Of a DNA stretch of 64,000 bases, positions 1-11,650 are shown piece by piece. The notes under the pieces were generated by a model. It had not been told where the DNA came from, made no database searches, and was given only the letters and a program-made list of their open reading frames with translations. Location of the stretch: contig CM055092.1 of the NCBI GenBank assembly GCA_029204225.1, positions 27,758,320-27,822,319 of the forward strand. The letters are read 5' to 3'. Both the position numbers and the translations under genes were made by a program. Within the stretch, counting starts at the first letter, position 1. Each line of letters starts with the position of its first letter. This DNA comes from Diphasiastrum complanatum (Eukaryota; Streptophyta; Lycopodiopsida; Lycopodiales; Lycopodiaceae).

Positions 1-240
1 TTGCTATTCGCGACGAATTATTCTTCTGGTGCTTCATCTATTAATGCTTGGCTGCGTAATCTAAAATGACCATGATTTCTATCATTAAAGTTCTGTTCAT
101 TCTGATAGGAGTAGTCATGCTTACGAAGAGAGTCGTATAATTCATTCCACTGTGCACAAACATTTTCTGTTCTCGTTCGTTTCTTGTTCGAGTTAGTGTC
201 TCGTTCGTGTTCGTCATACATCTCCCTCCTCTCTCCAACA
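1..240 (+). repeat. 5' LTR of Copia-1 (3' end only)
   Basis: This stretch aligns with 5271-5524, the end of the 3' LTR, and closes with CCAACA immediately before the primer-binding site. Most differences between the two are transitions. The last 60 bases differ by an indel inside a run of TTCGTTTCTTGTTCGAG-like words. The rest of the LTR lies to the left of the window. Confidence 0.92.
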
Positions 241-253
241 TGGTATCAGAGCT
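241..253 (+). other. Primer-binding site, tRNA initiator-Met type
   Basis: TGGTATCAGAGCT directly follows the LTR end CCAACA with no spacer. TGGTATCAGAGC is the standard plant Copia/TRIM minus-strand primer site, complementary to the 3' end of initiator-Met tRNA. Confidence 0.92.
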
Positions 254-397
254 ATTTTCATAGCTTGATAAACTTTCATAGTACAAGACTCTACTAGTCG
301 ATAGAGTAATTGTTTTCTTGTTCTGTATTTTTCAGTATCAGATTTTCATACTTAAGTCACTGATAGTTTCTCCTATCACTTAGACTAACTCTTTCAC

Positions 398-1190
398 ATG
401 GATTCCCAAGGGAAAGCCAGTCCTATTAGGACAAGCTTGATGGAGCCAATTACCATCTGTGAAAATTTAAGATGAAAACTGTGCTAATGGCAAAAAAATT
501 GTACGATGTTGTTACAGGTGCAGAAGGGAAACCCGAAGCAGACGACGTGGCAATCGCCAGATGGAAGCTGAAGGATGGAAAAGCTTTTGCGCTGATCATC
601 CTCAATGTCACAGATACCCAGATCGGCCATGTATCCGAGGCTCAGACATCAAAAGAAGTCTAGGACATCTTGAGCACACTATATGAAGTGCGAGATATAG
701 CTTCCAAGCTGCATCTTAGGAAGAAATTCTATTCCCTCAAGATGATGAATGGTGATTCTCTGCATAATCACATTAATCAATTCAAGAACCTACTAAGACA
801 TGGCCGCTATCAGATCTGTCATAGACGATCAAGACGCAGTGATGCAACTGCTTACAAGCTTGCCAAGTTCTTACGACAGTTGGGTGATGATCATCACGAC
901 TCATCCAGAATTGACTCTTTCGAGAGTCATTACTATGTTGTTGCAGGAAGACACGCAAAGGAACGAAGCCTCGAGTTCCTCAGCTGATTCTCACGCCTTG
1001 TACACCAACAAGAGCATGACAAAGCAGAAGAAGAAAAAAGGCCTGAAGCAATCAAAGCCAGACCAGAAACCAGCTCAGCAGAAGGAACAGTCGAATTCGC
1101 AGACAAAGAATAAGCTATTCTGCAGATACTGCAAATGAAACAACCACGAAATACAAGACTGCCGCATATTTCAAGCGAAGAAAAACAACA
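398..1190 (+). pseudogene. Copia-1 gag (DUF4219/UBN2 type with zinc knuckle), broken
   Basis: The probable start is the ATG at 398, about 145 bases after the primer site. The frame breaks near 470, before the segment beginning MKTVLMAKKLYDVV. It then runs through gag sequence with TGG-to-TAG at 661 (expected W in EVWDIL), a frameshift near 800, and a zinc knuckle around 1123-1165 reading CRYCK, stop, NNHEIQDC (CX2CX4HX4C). Gag would form the virus-like particle and bind RNA. The closest relative here is the gag fragment at 45.6-46.2 kb. Confidence 0.85.
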
Positions 1191-1289
1191 AAGGGTAGTC
1201 GAATCAAGTGACGAATGCAGCGGCAGAAGCTTCACAGCCTATTCAAGAAGCGGATCACAATGCCTTCATGACCAACCATCAAGGAGCAT

Positions 1290-1560
1290 CTTGCGACAGT
1301 TCTTGGTTTCTGGATTTTGGAGCCACTCAACACATGACTAGCTTCATCGGCTGTTTCGAGTCCTATACACCTTACAGTACTTAGAAATTCATTCACCTTG
1401 GCGACAATAGCACACAAGCTATTAAAGTTGAAGGCACTGTAAGATTATGCTTTGCAAATGATCAGTCTAAGCTACTCTCTAAAGTCCTGTATGTACCAAA
1501 GTTATTTACGAATATGCTCTCTGTAAGCAGAATCACAGATCTAGGACACAAAGTAGAATT
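1290..1560 (+). pseudogene. Copia-1 aspartic protease, broken
   Basis: The frame around 1300-1335 reads SSWFLDFGATQHMT, which is the Copia protease active site. The canonical DSGA has become DFGA (Ser to Phe), and a stop follows about 17 codons later. The C-terminal flap and the LYVPKL..NMLSVSRI segment (about 1485-1535) are recognisable and lead into integrase. In family terms the enzyme matures the Gag-Pol polyprotein. This copy is inactive. Confidence 0.82.
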
Positions 1561-2480
1561 TGAATGTGATCAGTGTAAAGTAGTTGATAGAACATGCAAG
1601 ATTCTAGCAATAAAAAAGAGGCATGGATACTTGTATAAATTGAGTCATTGCTTTTCTGCCACTAGTCAGGCTCTAAGTACTTCAATTCATTCAAATAAAG
1701 GTTTACTTTGGCATTATAGACTTGGTCATTTAAATCATGATGCTGTACAACGAATGTCTAGACAATCTATTGTTCTTGATCTCGACTATCCTCGCAAAAA
1801 GGTTGAGCTACTTGTCTGTCAAGACTGTCTAGTTGGTAAACAGACTAGGAAACCATTTAGGTCAAGCCATCAGCATGTTGCTAGAGGATTGCTAGATGTT
1901 GTACATTCAGATATTTGTGGCCCGATGAAAAATCCTTTGCTGAAGGATGCAAAGTATTTTATAACCTTTATTGATGAATTCTCCAGAAGGACTATGGTGT
2001 ACTTCATAAAGAAAAAATCAGAAGCCTTCAACTGCTTTAGAATCTTCAAGGAGCATGCAGAAAAGGAGACTAGAAGGAGAATCAAGGCCCTAAGGTCAGA
2101 CAATGGTGGAGAATATATCTCTGTCGAAGGAGTACTGCCAAATCCAAGGCATTGAGTAGCAATTCATCACTCCTTACAGTCCTCAGTCTAATGGCCTAGT
2201 TGAGAGGAAGAACCGTACTCTGGTCGAATCTGCTAAGTGTATGCTATCGCATGCATCGTTGCCCAAGAGATTCTGGGCTGAAGCTGTCTCCACTGTAGCT
2301 TACGTTCAGAACAGATGTTCGACCAAGGCCCTCTCAAACAAGACACCCCACGAGGTGTGGACAGGCTCTAAGCCTTCTTTGAATAACCTAAGAGTGTTTG
2401 GGTGCATTGCCTACGCGCAGGTCCCAAAAGACACAAGGAAGAAATTGGACTTCCAAGGTCTCAAGACCTGATAACACTTA
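1561..2480 (+). pseudogene. Copia-1 integrase, broken
   Basis: The zinc-binding HHCC region reads WHYRLGHLN...CQDCLVGKQ (about 1709-1845). The catalytic core keeps HSDICGPM and LRSDNGGEY, and the third acidic residue lies in NGLVERKNR (about 2190-2215). The frame shifts near 2145 between the second Asp and the Glu. The C-terminal SH3-like segment (RVFGCIAYAQVPKDTRKKLD) is visible to about 2460, then the frame is lost. Several frames must be joined to read the domain, so it is not functional. Confidence 0.9.
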
Positions 2481-2789
2481 CAAACTATACGATCCTGATG
2501 CCCAGCAAATCTTGTATAGTCGAGATACAACCTTTATCGAGGATTAGTTCATCGACCTCAAAGGCAAGGATATTGCTCAAAAAGAACCTTCATCACTTGC
2601 CATTGACACGACACTCCGAACTTCTGACTCAAGCATGTCTATTGTTGACCCACTTTGAGACAGCGAATCAAATGAAGATATTGCTGCTACCCAGCAACAA
2701 GTCCCAGGAGTGGTTCATCAGTCGAATCCTCCCAAAAGATCAAGCCGAGTGCGCACACAGCCCACAAGGTATACTCTTGAGTCTCACTG

Positions 2790-3830
2790 TCTCTTAATGC
2801 AGGAACCGACGACAGTCGAAGAGGCACTTAGCCAACCAGACTCTGATCTCTGGAGAGAAGCCATGGACAGAGAGTATTCCTCTATGATCAAGAATCAGAC
2901 ATGGTCATTAGTCAAAGCTCCTATTGGCTACAATATCATTGATTGCAAATGAATCTTTAAGATCAAATATAATGCCAACGGAGCAATTGATCGAAGGAAG
3001 GCCATACTGGTAGCATGAGGATTCACCCAGATCCGGAATGTTGACTACAGTGAGACTTTTAGTCTAGTCATCAAACATTCGTCAATCTGAATGCTCTTGT
3101 CTTATGCTGCAGCTGCTACCTCGAAGTACATCAACTTGAAGTACAAACAGCCTATCTGAATGGAGTTATACAAGAAGATATCTACATGATCCAGCCCAAA
3201 GGATACGTTTTGGAAGGCATGAAGAATCATGTCTGTAAACTCCCAAAGCACTATACGGTTTGAAACAGTCTACCAGAGCTTGATTTCAGTGGATCAACAC
3301 ATTCCTCATTGAACAAGGATTTAAACCAAGCACTGTTGATTGCAACGTTTATTCGAGGTTAGTGCAGCAATCCTTCATTATCATCACCTTGTACGTGGAT
3401 GATACGTTGCTCTTCAGCAATAATACCAATATGGTTAAGGATTTGAAACAGATGCTGTTCTCAAAATTCGACATGACTGATCTGGGCGAAGCTCACTTCT
3501 GTTTGGGAATTCAAATCCATAGAGACAGAGAAAATCGACTGATTTACATCACTCAACAAAGATATCTTCGTAATATTCTTAACAGATACAATTTGATGAA
3601 TTGTAAATTAGCTCACTCACCAATGGATCCATGCTTGCATTTGTCAAAGGACGAAAGTCTCCAGACCAAGCAAGAAGAGGAGCAAATGAGAGAGTATCTG
3701 TATCGATCGATACTAGGATCTCTCATGTACGTAATGGTCTGTACAAGACCAGATATCTCTTTTGTTGTTAGCTCACTCAACCAATACATGGCTAATCCCG
3801 GCATTACCCATTGAAAGGCTCTTATTTAAG
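2790..3830 (+). pseudogene. Copia-1 reverse transcriptase, broken
   Basis: The fragment begins with TVEEALSQPDSDLWREAMD, the N-terminal Copia RT signature, and NQTWSLVKAP. Stops include TGA for the W of CKWIFKIKY (2950) and TGA for the R of ARGF (about 3016), with frameshifts around 3060-3330. The catalytic box LYVDDTLLFSNN is intact in a 150-codon open stretch at 3362-3814. That stretch continues through FDMTDLGEAHFCLGIQIHR to CTRPDISF. Confidence 0.93.
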
Positions 3831-4389
3831 TCATGAGATATATTCGAGCCACCATGGACCAGTGCATCCACTATGGAGATGTCAACAACTACAATCTTCA
3901 TCAGCTCAGTGGTTATTCTGATGCAAGCTAGGGAGGAGATGCAGACAATCGTAAGTCCACATTTGGATTTACATTCTTCTTCAACGTTGGTCCTATTTCG
4001 TGGAACAGTTGTAAGCAAACCTCTATCGCAACTTCTTCTATTGAAGCAAAATACATTGCTGCTTCTCAATCTATTAAGGAAGCGTTTTGGTTGAGAAATT
4101 TGTTGTCATACATCAATCTGTATCAATACAGCCCTAAAATTTTGTTTTGTGACAACCAAAGTGCTATTGCCTTATCGGCCAACCCTAGATTTCATTCTAG
4201 GAGTAAGCACATTGAGATCAGATATCACTACATCAGGGGCAAGGTTCTCGACAGAGAGGCGAGCTTAAAGTATTGCAGAACGCAGGACATGGTTGCAAAC
4301 ATTTTCACGAAAGTACTCAGTGTTAATGCACACAACAAATTTTGCGCATTGCTCAGTCTGAAGATCAAGGCATTCACGGATCCAGATTA
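3831..4389 (+). pseudogene. Copia-1 RNase H, broken
   Basis: The segment contains SGYSDAS with TGG-to-TAG (W of SWGGD, about 3930), and the acidic box CDNQSAIALSANPRFHSR (about 4148-4200). It continues SKHIEIRYHYIRGKVLDRE and MVANIFTKVLS, the usual Copia C-terminus, and stops at 4388-4390 just before the polypurine tract. It would remove RNA from the RNA/DNA hybrid during reverse transcription. Confidence 0.92.
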
Positions 4390-4398
4390 AGAGGGGGG
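4389..4398 (+). other. Polypurine tract of Copia-1
   Basis: AAGAGGGGGG lies directly against the 3' LTR start TGTTGG, the expected place for the plus-strand primer. It overlaps the stop codon of the RNase H frame. Confidence 0.88.
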
Positions 4399-5524
4399 TG
4401 TTGGATTTATTCCTTCTATTCTCCTTAAATTCCATTTTAATCTGCCTCCATTCATGCTGCATATTTACTAACGTTGTCGCGCAGCCTGCATTTTTACACG
4501 CAAATTTGCACAGACGAATAAAAGACGAAAGAATTGCGACACTGTTTTTTTACACAAGTTATGGTGACAAACGAAAAGAGGACAATCCTACGGAATGCCG
4601 AAGGTGCCCTAAAAGCAAAGGCACCCTGTAAGTCTAACCCTAAGGCTACTCGTAAGAGTGATGCACATTTTGCATCATCATCACCAACGGTCACCTCAGC
4701 ACTGACTGACGTCGCACCCTTTTCACGCTTACCCCATGCGACTGTGCTAACAGATTGGACAACTACTGCAGCCACCCATGATCTCTTACAGACAACACAT
4801 CCACTGTACTTTCCACATCTGCCCACCTGTAATATAATATATATATACAGGATACCATTTGTGTATTCAGTTTAATGGGTGGATAAGTTGATGAGTGAAG
4901 AGATAGATATAGAAGGAGACGAAGTAGATGCCCTAAGCATTGATTCTTCGTTCTTGTCAGAATTAAGATTTCAACCTTTTACAAATTGAAATAAGTTTCG
5001 TAGGGCACGCGGTTTCGTCCACTATTATCTTGTGCTCTACCGCATCATTGACATGTATACATGATATACTTAATCTAATACAGCTCTTTGTTCTACATTC
5101 ATATCCGTGTTAAAATTGCTATGCTTATTCTTCATTCTGTTTGATCTTTCTAGTTGTTCTTTTTGGTAATAAATGACTAACATTTAGTCTTGTCTTTCGC
5201 GAATCATTCGCAACTAATTATCAGTCGAGCACAGTCTAGCTCTTTGCCAATCATTCGCGACATATAATTTGTCTTGTTATTCGTGACAAATTATTCTTCC
5301 GGCGCTTCATCTATTAATGCTTGGCTGCGTAATCTAGAATGACCATGATTTCTATCATTAAAATTCTGTTCATTCTGGTAGGCGTAGTCATGATTACGGA
5401 GAGAGTCGTATAACCCATTCCGTTGCGCACGAACATTTTCTGTTCGAGTTCGTTTCTCGTTCATTTCTTGTTCGAGTTCGTATCTCGTTCATGTTCATCA
5501 TACATCTCCCCTCTCTCTCCAACA
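4399..5524 (+). repeat. 3' LTR of Copia-1
   Basis: The repeat is 1126 bp with terminal TGTTGG and CCAACA. An AT run at 4838-4847 (TATATATATA) is a plausible TATA box, with the transcript start expected shortly after. The last quarter has repeated TCATTCGCGAC and TTCGTT words. There is no 5-bp duplication to test, because the left flank is outside the window. Confidence 0.9.
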
Positions 5525-5895
5525 GGTTTAAATCATCCTTATTATATCTATATCAGTTTGTTGGAACATACAAGCTGAATACTATATCCAATATTGTTGG
5601 AACATACAATTATCTTAATGATCACTCCAAGATGAGATTCTAACACCTATACTGCTTGAGTGTGGATTTTATGGATTAGTTTAGAAACTAATGGAATGAA
5701 TGCAAGGGCTAAGGACCATTTGTGATTGTGATAGCATGATTAACAAAACAATACAAGCATTCATCATCCACAAGAATCACACACAAGTGATAAAGGAGTA
5801 GCAAAGAGAATTCTTTGTTAATGTGAAAGAGACATTAATCCATGGATTGTTATATGAGAGACAATAGGCTTTACTAGTTTTATAGGGCTTTTTTA
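5525..5895. other. Spacer, no gene seen
   Basis: I see no coding sequence here. The only structure is a 15-base word, TGTTGGAACATACAA, present twice (5559-5573 and 5595-5609). This may be an LTR edge of another element, but no partner was found. Confidence 0.5.
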
Positions 5896-6275
5896 TTTAG
5901 ATTGGGTAGGCTGTATTAATGATAGAAGATGCACCACAGGGTATGTTGTTCATGTTGGTAATGGTGTATTGTCTTGGTCTAATAAGAAACAAGACACAAT
6001 TGCTCTTTCTACCATGAAGCAGAATACAAAGCACTATGTTCAACCACATAGGAAGTAGTCTGGCTATAAAGAATATTAGAACACATTGGAATTTCATAGA
6101 GTAAGCCTACTATAATTAGATTTAATAGCCAGAGCGCTATACAGTTAGCTAAAAATCCTAGATTTCGTGCACGCACGAAGCACATAAAAATAAAATATCA
6201 TTTCATTAAAGAGAAATTGTTGTCTAATGAAGTAGATGTAGTGCATTGTAAGAAAGAGGATCAGTTAGCTGACAT
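5896..6275 (+). pseudogene. Copia RNase H fragment
   Basis: The translation begins DWVGCINDRRCTTGY and continues VLSWSNKKQDTIALST. After a one-base shift it runs AEYKALCSTT, then SQSAIQLAKNPRFRARTKH and EKLLSNEVDVVHCKKEDQ. This is the complete C-terminal Copia RNase H signature set, with at least one frameshift and three stops. It is a different lineage from Copia-1, and no LTR or polypurine tract is evident after it. Confidence 0.85.
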
Positions 6276-6752
6276 ATATGACAACTCAACATCAACTGCT
6301 AGTCTAAGCTTCACCCTTGGATTGTCCCTCACTCTCGGTAGTACAAGCCTCTGACTTTTACTCTGACACTGGCTCTGACTGTAACGGATCCTCCTCTCTA
6401 GTAGAGAAATAGCCATTTGTGGCTCAACTATGGGCCTACCTCTACCTCTGATGGTGGATCTAGGTCTACGAGAACCTGAACCTTTGTAAGATTTGACAGC
6501 CTCTAACTCTCTATCTCTACACCTGAACCTCTAACAATCCCTAAATCCTTGGCAAGGGGCTTGGCATTTTGCGAGTAAATGTTTTGCGAGTTTCTTTCTT
6601 GCCATGAGTTGTTAAAAAGATAGGATATGGTGTGTTTTTTTTTTTATGCCATTACTTGAATGTTTATTAATAAGAATTGTGGTTTGGCACATAGTTAAAA
6701 ATCCCATCATGAAATCCCAAAATAAGAAAATCTTAAAGTTACATTTTTTTTT
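6276..6752. other. Spacer, no gene recognised
   Basis: The first part (6290-6540) has a CT-rich plus strand whose reverse strand could encode Arg/Ser-rich peptide, possibly a worn gag region. No motif supports this. The remainder is AT-rich and unremarkable. Confidence 0.35.
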
Positions 6753-7014
6753 TAGCCTCCAAATATGACACATCGGCGTGCTAGGTGATTCAGCCTAATT
6801 TTTTTTTTAATCACCTAGCACGTCGGCATGCCATGTGATTTAGCCAAAAAAAAAAAATTCTTTTTTATGTAGCACTCTGGTGTGCTAAGTGAAAAAGAAA
6901 TAGCTATTTCACTTAGCACACCATAATGCTGAGTGAAATAATCATTCTGATTTTTTGAAGGTTGTAAAAAAAAAATCTAGCTATTTCACTTAGCACGTCG
7001 GTGTTTGGAGACTA
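6753..7014. repeat. Foldback repeat with two internal perfect hairpins
   Basis: The outer arms start TAGCCTCCAAA and end TTTGGAGACTA, roughly inverted. Inside are a perfect 14-bp inverted repeat (6777-6790 against 6809-6822, CGTGCTAGGTGATT) and a perfect 16-bp inverted repeat (6879-6894 against 6907-6922, GGTGTGCTAAGTGAAA). Variants of the same word recur at 6988-6998. No clear target duplication was seen. It may be a MITE or a degraded foldback transposon. Confidence 0.6.
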
Positions 7015-9289
7015 CAATTTGAAATAATGTTAAATTTGATTAGGGAGGTTCAAATGAAATAATTGATTATAAGAAAATAAACACCATATTAAAGTAAATG
7101 CATGCTATCAGGAGATTTAATTTCAAACATTGCTCCAATTAACATGACTAATAGTAAAAAAAAGAAAAAAAGCTTTGGTATGATCTTTTGCTTTTTTCAA
7201 AAAAAAGAAAATTTATTGATAAGCAACATACAACAAAACTTGAATCCCAAATAATCACATATATAGTAGACATATATTTGATGGCATCAATAAGTATATG
7301 ATAAATCATCACTAACCTAGCAATTTCCATTTGATTATAATGAAATGTTTTTGTTTTAACATCTAAAATAGGTCGAAGTGTTTCTACTCTACAATGTGAT
7401 AACCCATCTTTTTCATCACAACAAAAAAAAAAAAGTTCTTTTTTTTTCCCTCCTATACTTTCTCATTTGTGTGGCAACTTGGAGTTGAGTTCCTCACCTG
7501 AAAGAGAGGAAAGAAAGTCCTAAACAATACACCTCTCGATGAAGGACTTTGTTCTTGTTGTATCATTGACCATGAACTTGTGTTTCAAGTTTATGCCTAC
7601 TTTCATTAAGCTACTAATGGTCTTTGTAAATATGAAAACAAGTAAAATTCGATTTAATGGCTCTTGTGTAACACTCATTGCTAGCTAATCAAGAAATCAT
7701 ATTTTCAAGGCATTGGTTGCATGATTTTACATTACTTATAGCAAAAGCTAACATATATTGATGATATCAGAATTATTAAGTTTTTGTTTTTATAACTTTT
7801 TGAGATAGCTTGTGCCTTGAAGACTTAAATTTTCTATACTGAAAGATGATGTCAAATGGTAGAATGATAACCAACATTCACAAGTCATGTCATGCATTTG
7901 ATGATGTCTAAGTGCACTATGTGTAAGCAATGTTAACGCTCATTAATTTCTTACAATCATATAAAAGTATAGACAAATGTCTAGAATTATGAGAGATTCT
8001 AGTGATGTGTGGCCCATGTTTTAAGGAAAATGGAAGCTAGTGAGGTCAGGAGCCTTCCCTTCTACTCTCTCCCATGCATGCATATTATAAAAGTTCACAC
8101 TTACGGAAAAGCCTTGAAAATAATCAAATGTAGAAGATCTACTAGGGCTCACATTTCAAGCTTAAATGCTCGCAACCATCAATCTATTTTACATTATTTG
8201 GGTTTAACATAAAAATATACAATCTCAAAAATGTCTTAGAGGTGAATAGGTGAAATTGCCTAACATTATAAGACATTTCCTATTTTCAAATAATATTTCA
8301 CCCCACAACCTATGTTTGTGGTAATTTGATTATCTTTCTTATAATAATAATCGTTAACAATTAAAGCAAGCACATAACAATGCAAAAATAAAAAGAAATT
8401 CAAATACTAATGTTTCAGTTAAAAATCTTTTTCTTAGCATTAATTTATCATGCATGTATGATAAAGCAAGTGAAGGGAAATTGAATAAATTTGATAAACT
8501 TTTACACAAAGAAAAAGAGGACTTGGACTAATGAGTTTTAGTAAGCAGGATTATCTTTTGAATTTATTGGTTGAGTAATGGTTAGATTAATGTGTTGTCC
8601 AAGTCTTATTGGTGCTCCTTATGATCGGATAGTGTGTAGTGACATCAAGTACCTTGTGTTTGAACTTGTCTATCACAATCACAATGACAGTAGATCGTAA
8701 AAAACACCCAAATGTGTGCCAAACTTGATCATGATGTTGCAAAATTGAAGTTTTCAATTTTGTATACTAACTTACGTAGTTGTTGAAGGTGATATGAGGC
8801 ATGAGGCTTAACACTAGCATGAATAATATTTTAGCTAGCTCATTGCTTGTTCTTTCAAACTCAATTAAATTTTACTACCTTGATCTCTTTCTATTACATG
8901 AAACTCATAAGTTTCATGTAAAATATGTTAAGGTTATTAATGAGGGATCGATCATGTTGTTGTTTACTGAGTATTGACTATGATTGTTCATATTTGGTTG
9001 ATTAGAAAGAATTTTTTGATATCTTCAATATAGTATTTTTTTTAAAAATTGGTTGCACTATAGTTTTTGAACATTATTGTTGTCATTGTTGATGATGGAG
9101 CTAGTTTAGTAAAATTTGGTTGATCGTTAGAGCCAAAATTCCTAGAAGCTTATGTTGGTTACCGAATAGTTTCTTCATATATTATTCCTTGAGTTATCTA
9201 ATCAGGCCATTTAAAATTTTGTTTATCAAGCTTGGACATGGATTCTACTCAATAGTGTACTTCTAATATACAACATGAAATCATGCCTC
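7015..9289. other. AT-rich intergenic stretch, nothing recognised
   Basis: Both strands were read. There are only short open frames without family motifs, plus homopolymer runs. No LTR, tRNA or protein-domain signature was found over about 2.3 kb. Confidence 0.5.
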
Positions 9290-9395
9290 AAAAGGTTGGG
9301 TTTCATATGGAATGGCCCCTATGTAGTCAAAATTTGTATGAGAACAACATTGTTGCATTAGCAAAGTTGAATAGCGAGGTATTCAAACATCCAAA
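9290..9395 (+). pseudogene. Possible Gypsy integrase C-terminal scrap
   Basis: The translation around 9295-9335 reads LGFIWNGPYVVKI. After a frameshift it reads NNIVALAKLNSEVF. This resembles the FKWxGPYxVK..ALxLADLxG segment after the Ty3/Gypsy integrase core. The match is short and broken, so the call is tentative. Confidence 0.35.
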
Positions 9396-9605
9396 CCAAA
9401 ATTGATTGGAAATCCAATGTCAACATCGCACCGAGCATATCGCATTTATGATGTTGAAACATGCCAGATCTTAGTCAGCCGCGATGTAGTCTTCTTTGAA
9501 GACAATTTTCATGATTTCAAGCAGAAACAAGAAATGCAGGAGTTTGTTCCAACAACTCCATTTACCATCGATAGGCCCAAACTTGCGATTTTTGAAGGAT
9601 TTCAG
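9396..9605 (+). pseudogene. Copia integrase C-terminal (SH3-like) fragment
   Basis: The open stretch reads STSHRAYRIYDVETCQILV followed by SRDVVFFEDNF. This is the conserved Copia segment (KAYRIYDPxTxKIxxSRDVxFxE) between integrase and reverse transcriptase. Upstream integrase and downstream RT are absent. It abuts LTR-like sequence shared with 22.7 kb. Confidence 0.82.
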
Positions 9606-9800
9606 ATCATTATGATCCAATCCACTTGAAAGATCTTTGGTTAGAAAGAGAAATACACTACCAGTCTCACCATTGTAAAAAAATCAGCATCTACACATAA
9701 AATGAGATGCAAACACTAATAGAACTTGATCAAACTTGAATGAAATGATAAAGTACTATTTTGTCCATACAAAACTAGCAAGCTTCTGTATTTCATGGTA
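9602..9800 (-). repeat. LTR fragment, same family as 22710-23353
   Basis: About 200 bases align with 22716-22920, sharing words such as AAATCAGCATCTACACA and ATAGAACTTGATCAAAC in the same order. The better-defined copy at 22.7 kb is a 5' LTR on the minus strand, so this one is assigned the same orientation. It is truncated and has no primer site next to it. Confidence 0.72.
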
Positions 9801-9868
9801 GATAAGTAACCTAACCACCAAGTTGGCAAGTTTAAGACCATAAAGCGCTTTCTTCAGGCAACATACTT
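9800..9868 (-). pseudogene. Copia reverse transcriptase scrap
   Basis: Read on the minus strand, this encodes VCCLKKALYGLKLANL, matching the Copia RT block VCKLKKALYGLKQAPR. Nothing else of RT is visible on either side. Confidence 0.6.
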
Positions 9869-11030
9869 TATTTTCCTGTCCCTTCGCTACAGCTTGAATC
9901 TATTAGGCTTAGTTTTCCAACACCACAATGTTAGGAGCTTTTAGTAGCCAACTATAGGATAATATCTAAAATGTCACATGGGCACAAAATGCCCTCTTGA
10001 GCTTTCTTGGGACTTGAATTTTAATAGCATGACATAAAGTTTCAATGAGAAATTCACAATTGAAATAATAAAAAATGATTGATCAAACGAGATCCCTTTG
10101 CAAAATTTGTCCTCTAAGCATGATTCTTTTTTTAACCATTTGAACTTGTGTTTCAATAAAGTGGACATTTTGAGCAAAAATTTCACGCTTATTGTTGAGG
10201 TAACCTGAATGTAGCATATCATCAAAACAAAAAAGATCGGCTCCCATTCAAAAACAGTAGACTAGGAAACCATGGGAAATCTGACCATATACCCATTCCT
10301 CATCCAAGGAAATGCATATTGGCATGTTTCCTTTGTTCTTGTTCTCACAATTCATGCTTTGTTCACAATAGCCTCTCAAGGTCACATCTAGAGTGTTGAC
10401 ATCCAATCTCTTGACTTGTGGTGCCACAATAATGAACAATTTCCATTTTCACCCTTTTCTCATATATAAGCATAGACTACAGAAGAGTCATAAGCAAGAA
10501 GATCTTTTGCCAAGGAAAGTTTCTCATGGTCACAACCACTACGATGGTTATACTTCTAAACGCTGTCATTTGAGTTCATTGTAGTATTTTTGTACAAGCA
10601 ATGTGGTTTAATCAACATCTTGACTGGCAACTTTGTAAGTTCCCAAAATGTATAGAATGAACTTACTTCTAACGATGGAAAGAAGGAAAAATGTGGGACA
10701 ATTTCCACGTTCTGCAAGGGAGCAGAATGTGGCTTATTTTGTTAAAGGATCAATTTTTCTTTGAACTTATATTTTGATACCTTTTGGACAAGTTTCATAT
10801 CGTACAAGAACTAAGAAAATGATGAGAAAATGTTTTCAAGTAAAAATGGAATAGCAACATAAATTTACAGGTGCACTAAAGTTACGGATCCTTGACCAAT
10901 CATTTTCCTGAAGATGCAAATACAATAATACATCCCTTTTCAAGAAAATAACTAGCATATGTATGGCAACAACAGTATGCATTTCAGTAGAAAAGAATTC
11001 AACACGTGATTCCATTAAGATGAGAACAAG
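9869..11030. other. Spacer, no gene recognised
   Basis: Short open frames occur on both strands (for example 63 to 83 codons around 9974-10584), but none shows a domain motif. The sequence is mildly AT-rich. Confidence 0.45.
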
Positions 11031-11650
11031 CTATTAAGGATGGACAAATTGTCACTCAATCATAATGGTGATGGCAAAGTTCTATTTGCCAAGCACAAAG
11101 AGAGGAGCAAAAAGCAACACCAACACTTCTCTAAGGACAAAGCAAAAGACCAAGATGAAGAGGAGGAGGATTCCTCTCAACATACTACTTCAAAGAAGAA
11201 GAAAAAAGATGTTAAGTGCTTCTTGTGTGGCAAGAAAGGCCACTATGCCACCAATTGCTTCAAGAAGCAGAACCAATTCAAGCAAGCCAACATCTCTCAT
11301 GAGAAAGAAGACTTTATTGCAAGTGATGGAGAATGCTCACTTATGGCATCAAGCTTCTTCTCTTCTAGCTTCAAGATGGATGACTCTTGGTATATTGATA
11401 GTGGAGCATTTTCACACATGTGTAGCTCCAAGAATTCCTTTTCATCTATTATGCCTTATGAAGGAATCAAGAAGTCCATGTATATTGCAAGTGATCAAGA
11501 GTGCAAAATTGAAGGAGTAGGGACTATTCCCTTGAAGCTTGCATCATCAAAAGTTCTTCACAAGGTTCTTTTTGTTCCCAAGCTTACAAAAAATCTTATA
11601 AGTGTTGGCCAATTACTTGATGGTGGCCTTGATGTGTTTTTAGTAGGATA
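11031..11650 (+). pseudogene. Copia gag C-terminus and protease fragment
   Basis: An uninterrupted frame of about 200 codons begins MDKLSLNHNGDGKVLF. It has a Lys/Glu-rich linker, a zinc knuckle CFLCGKKGHYATNC (CX2CX4HX4C) near residue 61, and the protease core SWYIDSGAFSHMC near residue 116 with the catalytic DSG intact. It ends LFVPKLTKNLISVGQLL and stops soon after, before integrase. It is a truncated piece of an element, better preserved than most here. Confidence 0.88.

Larger units (their letters stand above)
1..5524 (+). mobile_element. Ty1/Copia LTR retrotransposon (Copia-1), 5' LTR cut by window edge
   Basis: The parts lie in canonical Copia order: LTR end, initiator-Met primer site, gag with zinc knuckle, protease, integrase, reverse transcriptase, RNase H, polypurine tract and 3' LTR. 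The LTR starts TGTTGG (4399) and ends CCAACA (240 and 5524). The last 240 bases of both LTRs align with roughly 10% mismatches plus one short indel, so the insertion is old. Every coding domain carries stops or frameshifts, so the copy is non-autonomous. Target duplications cannot be checked because the left end is outside the window. A related but more deleted copy lies at 23.4-25.8 kb. Confidence 0.93.
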
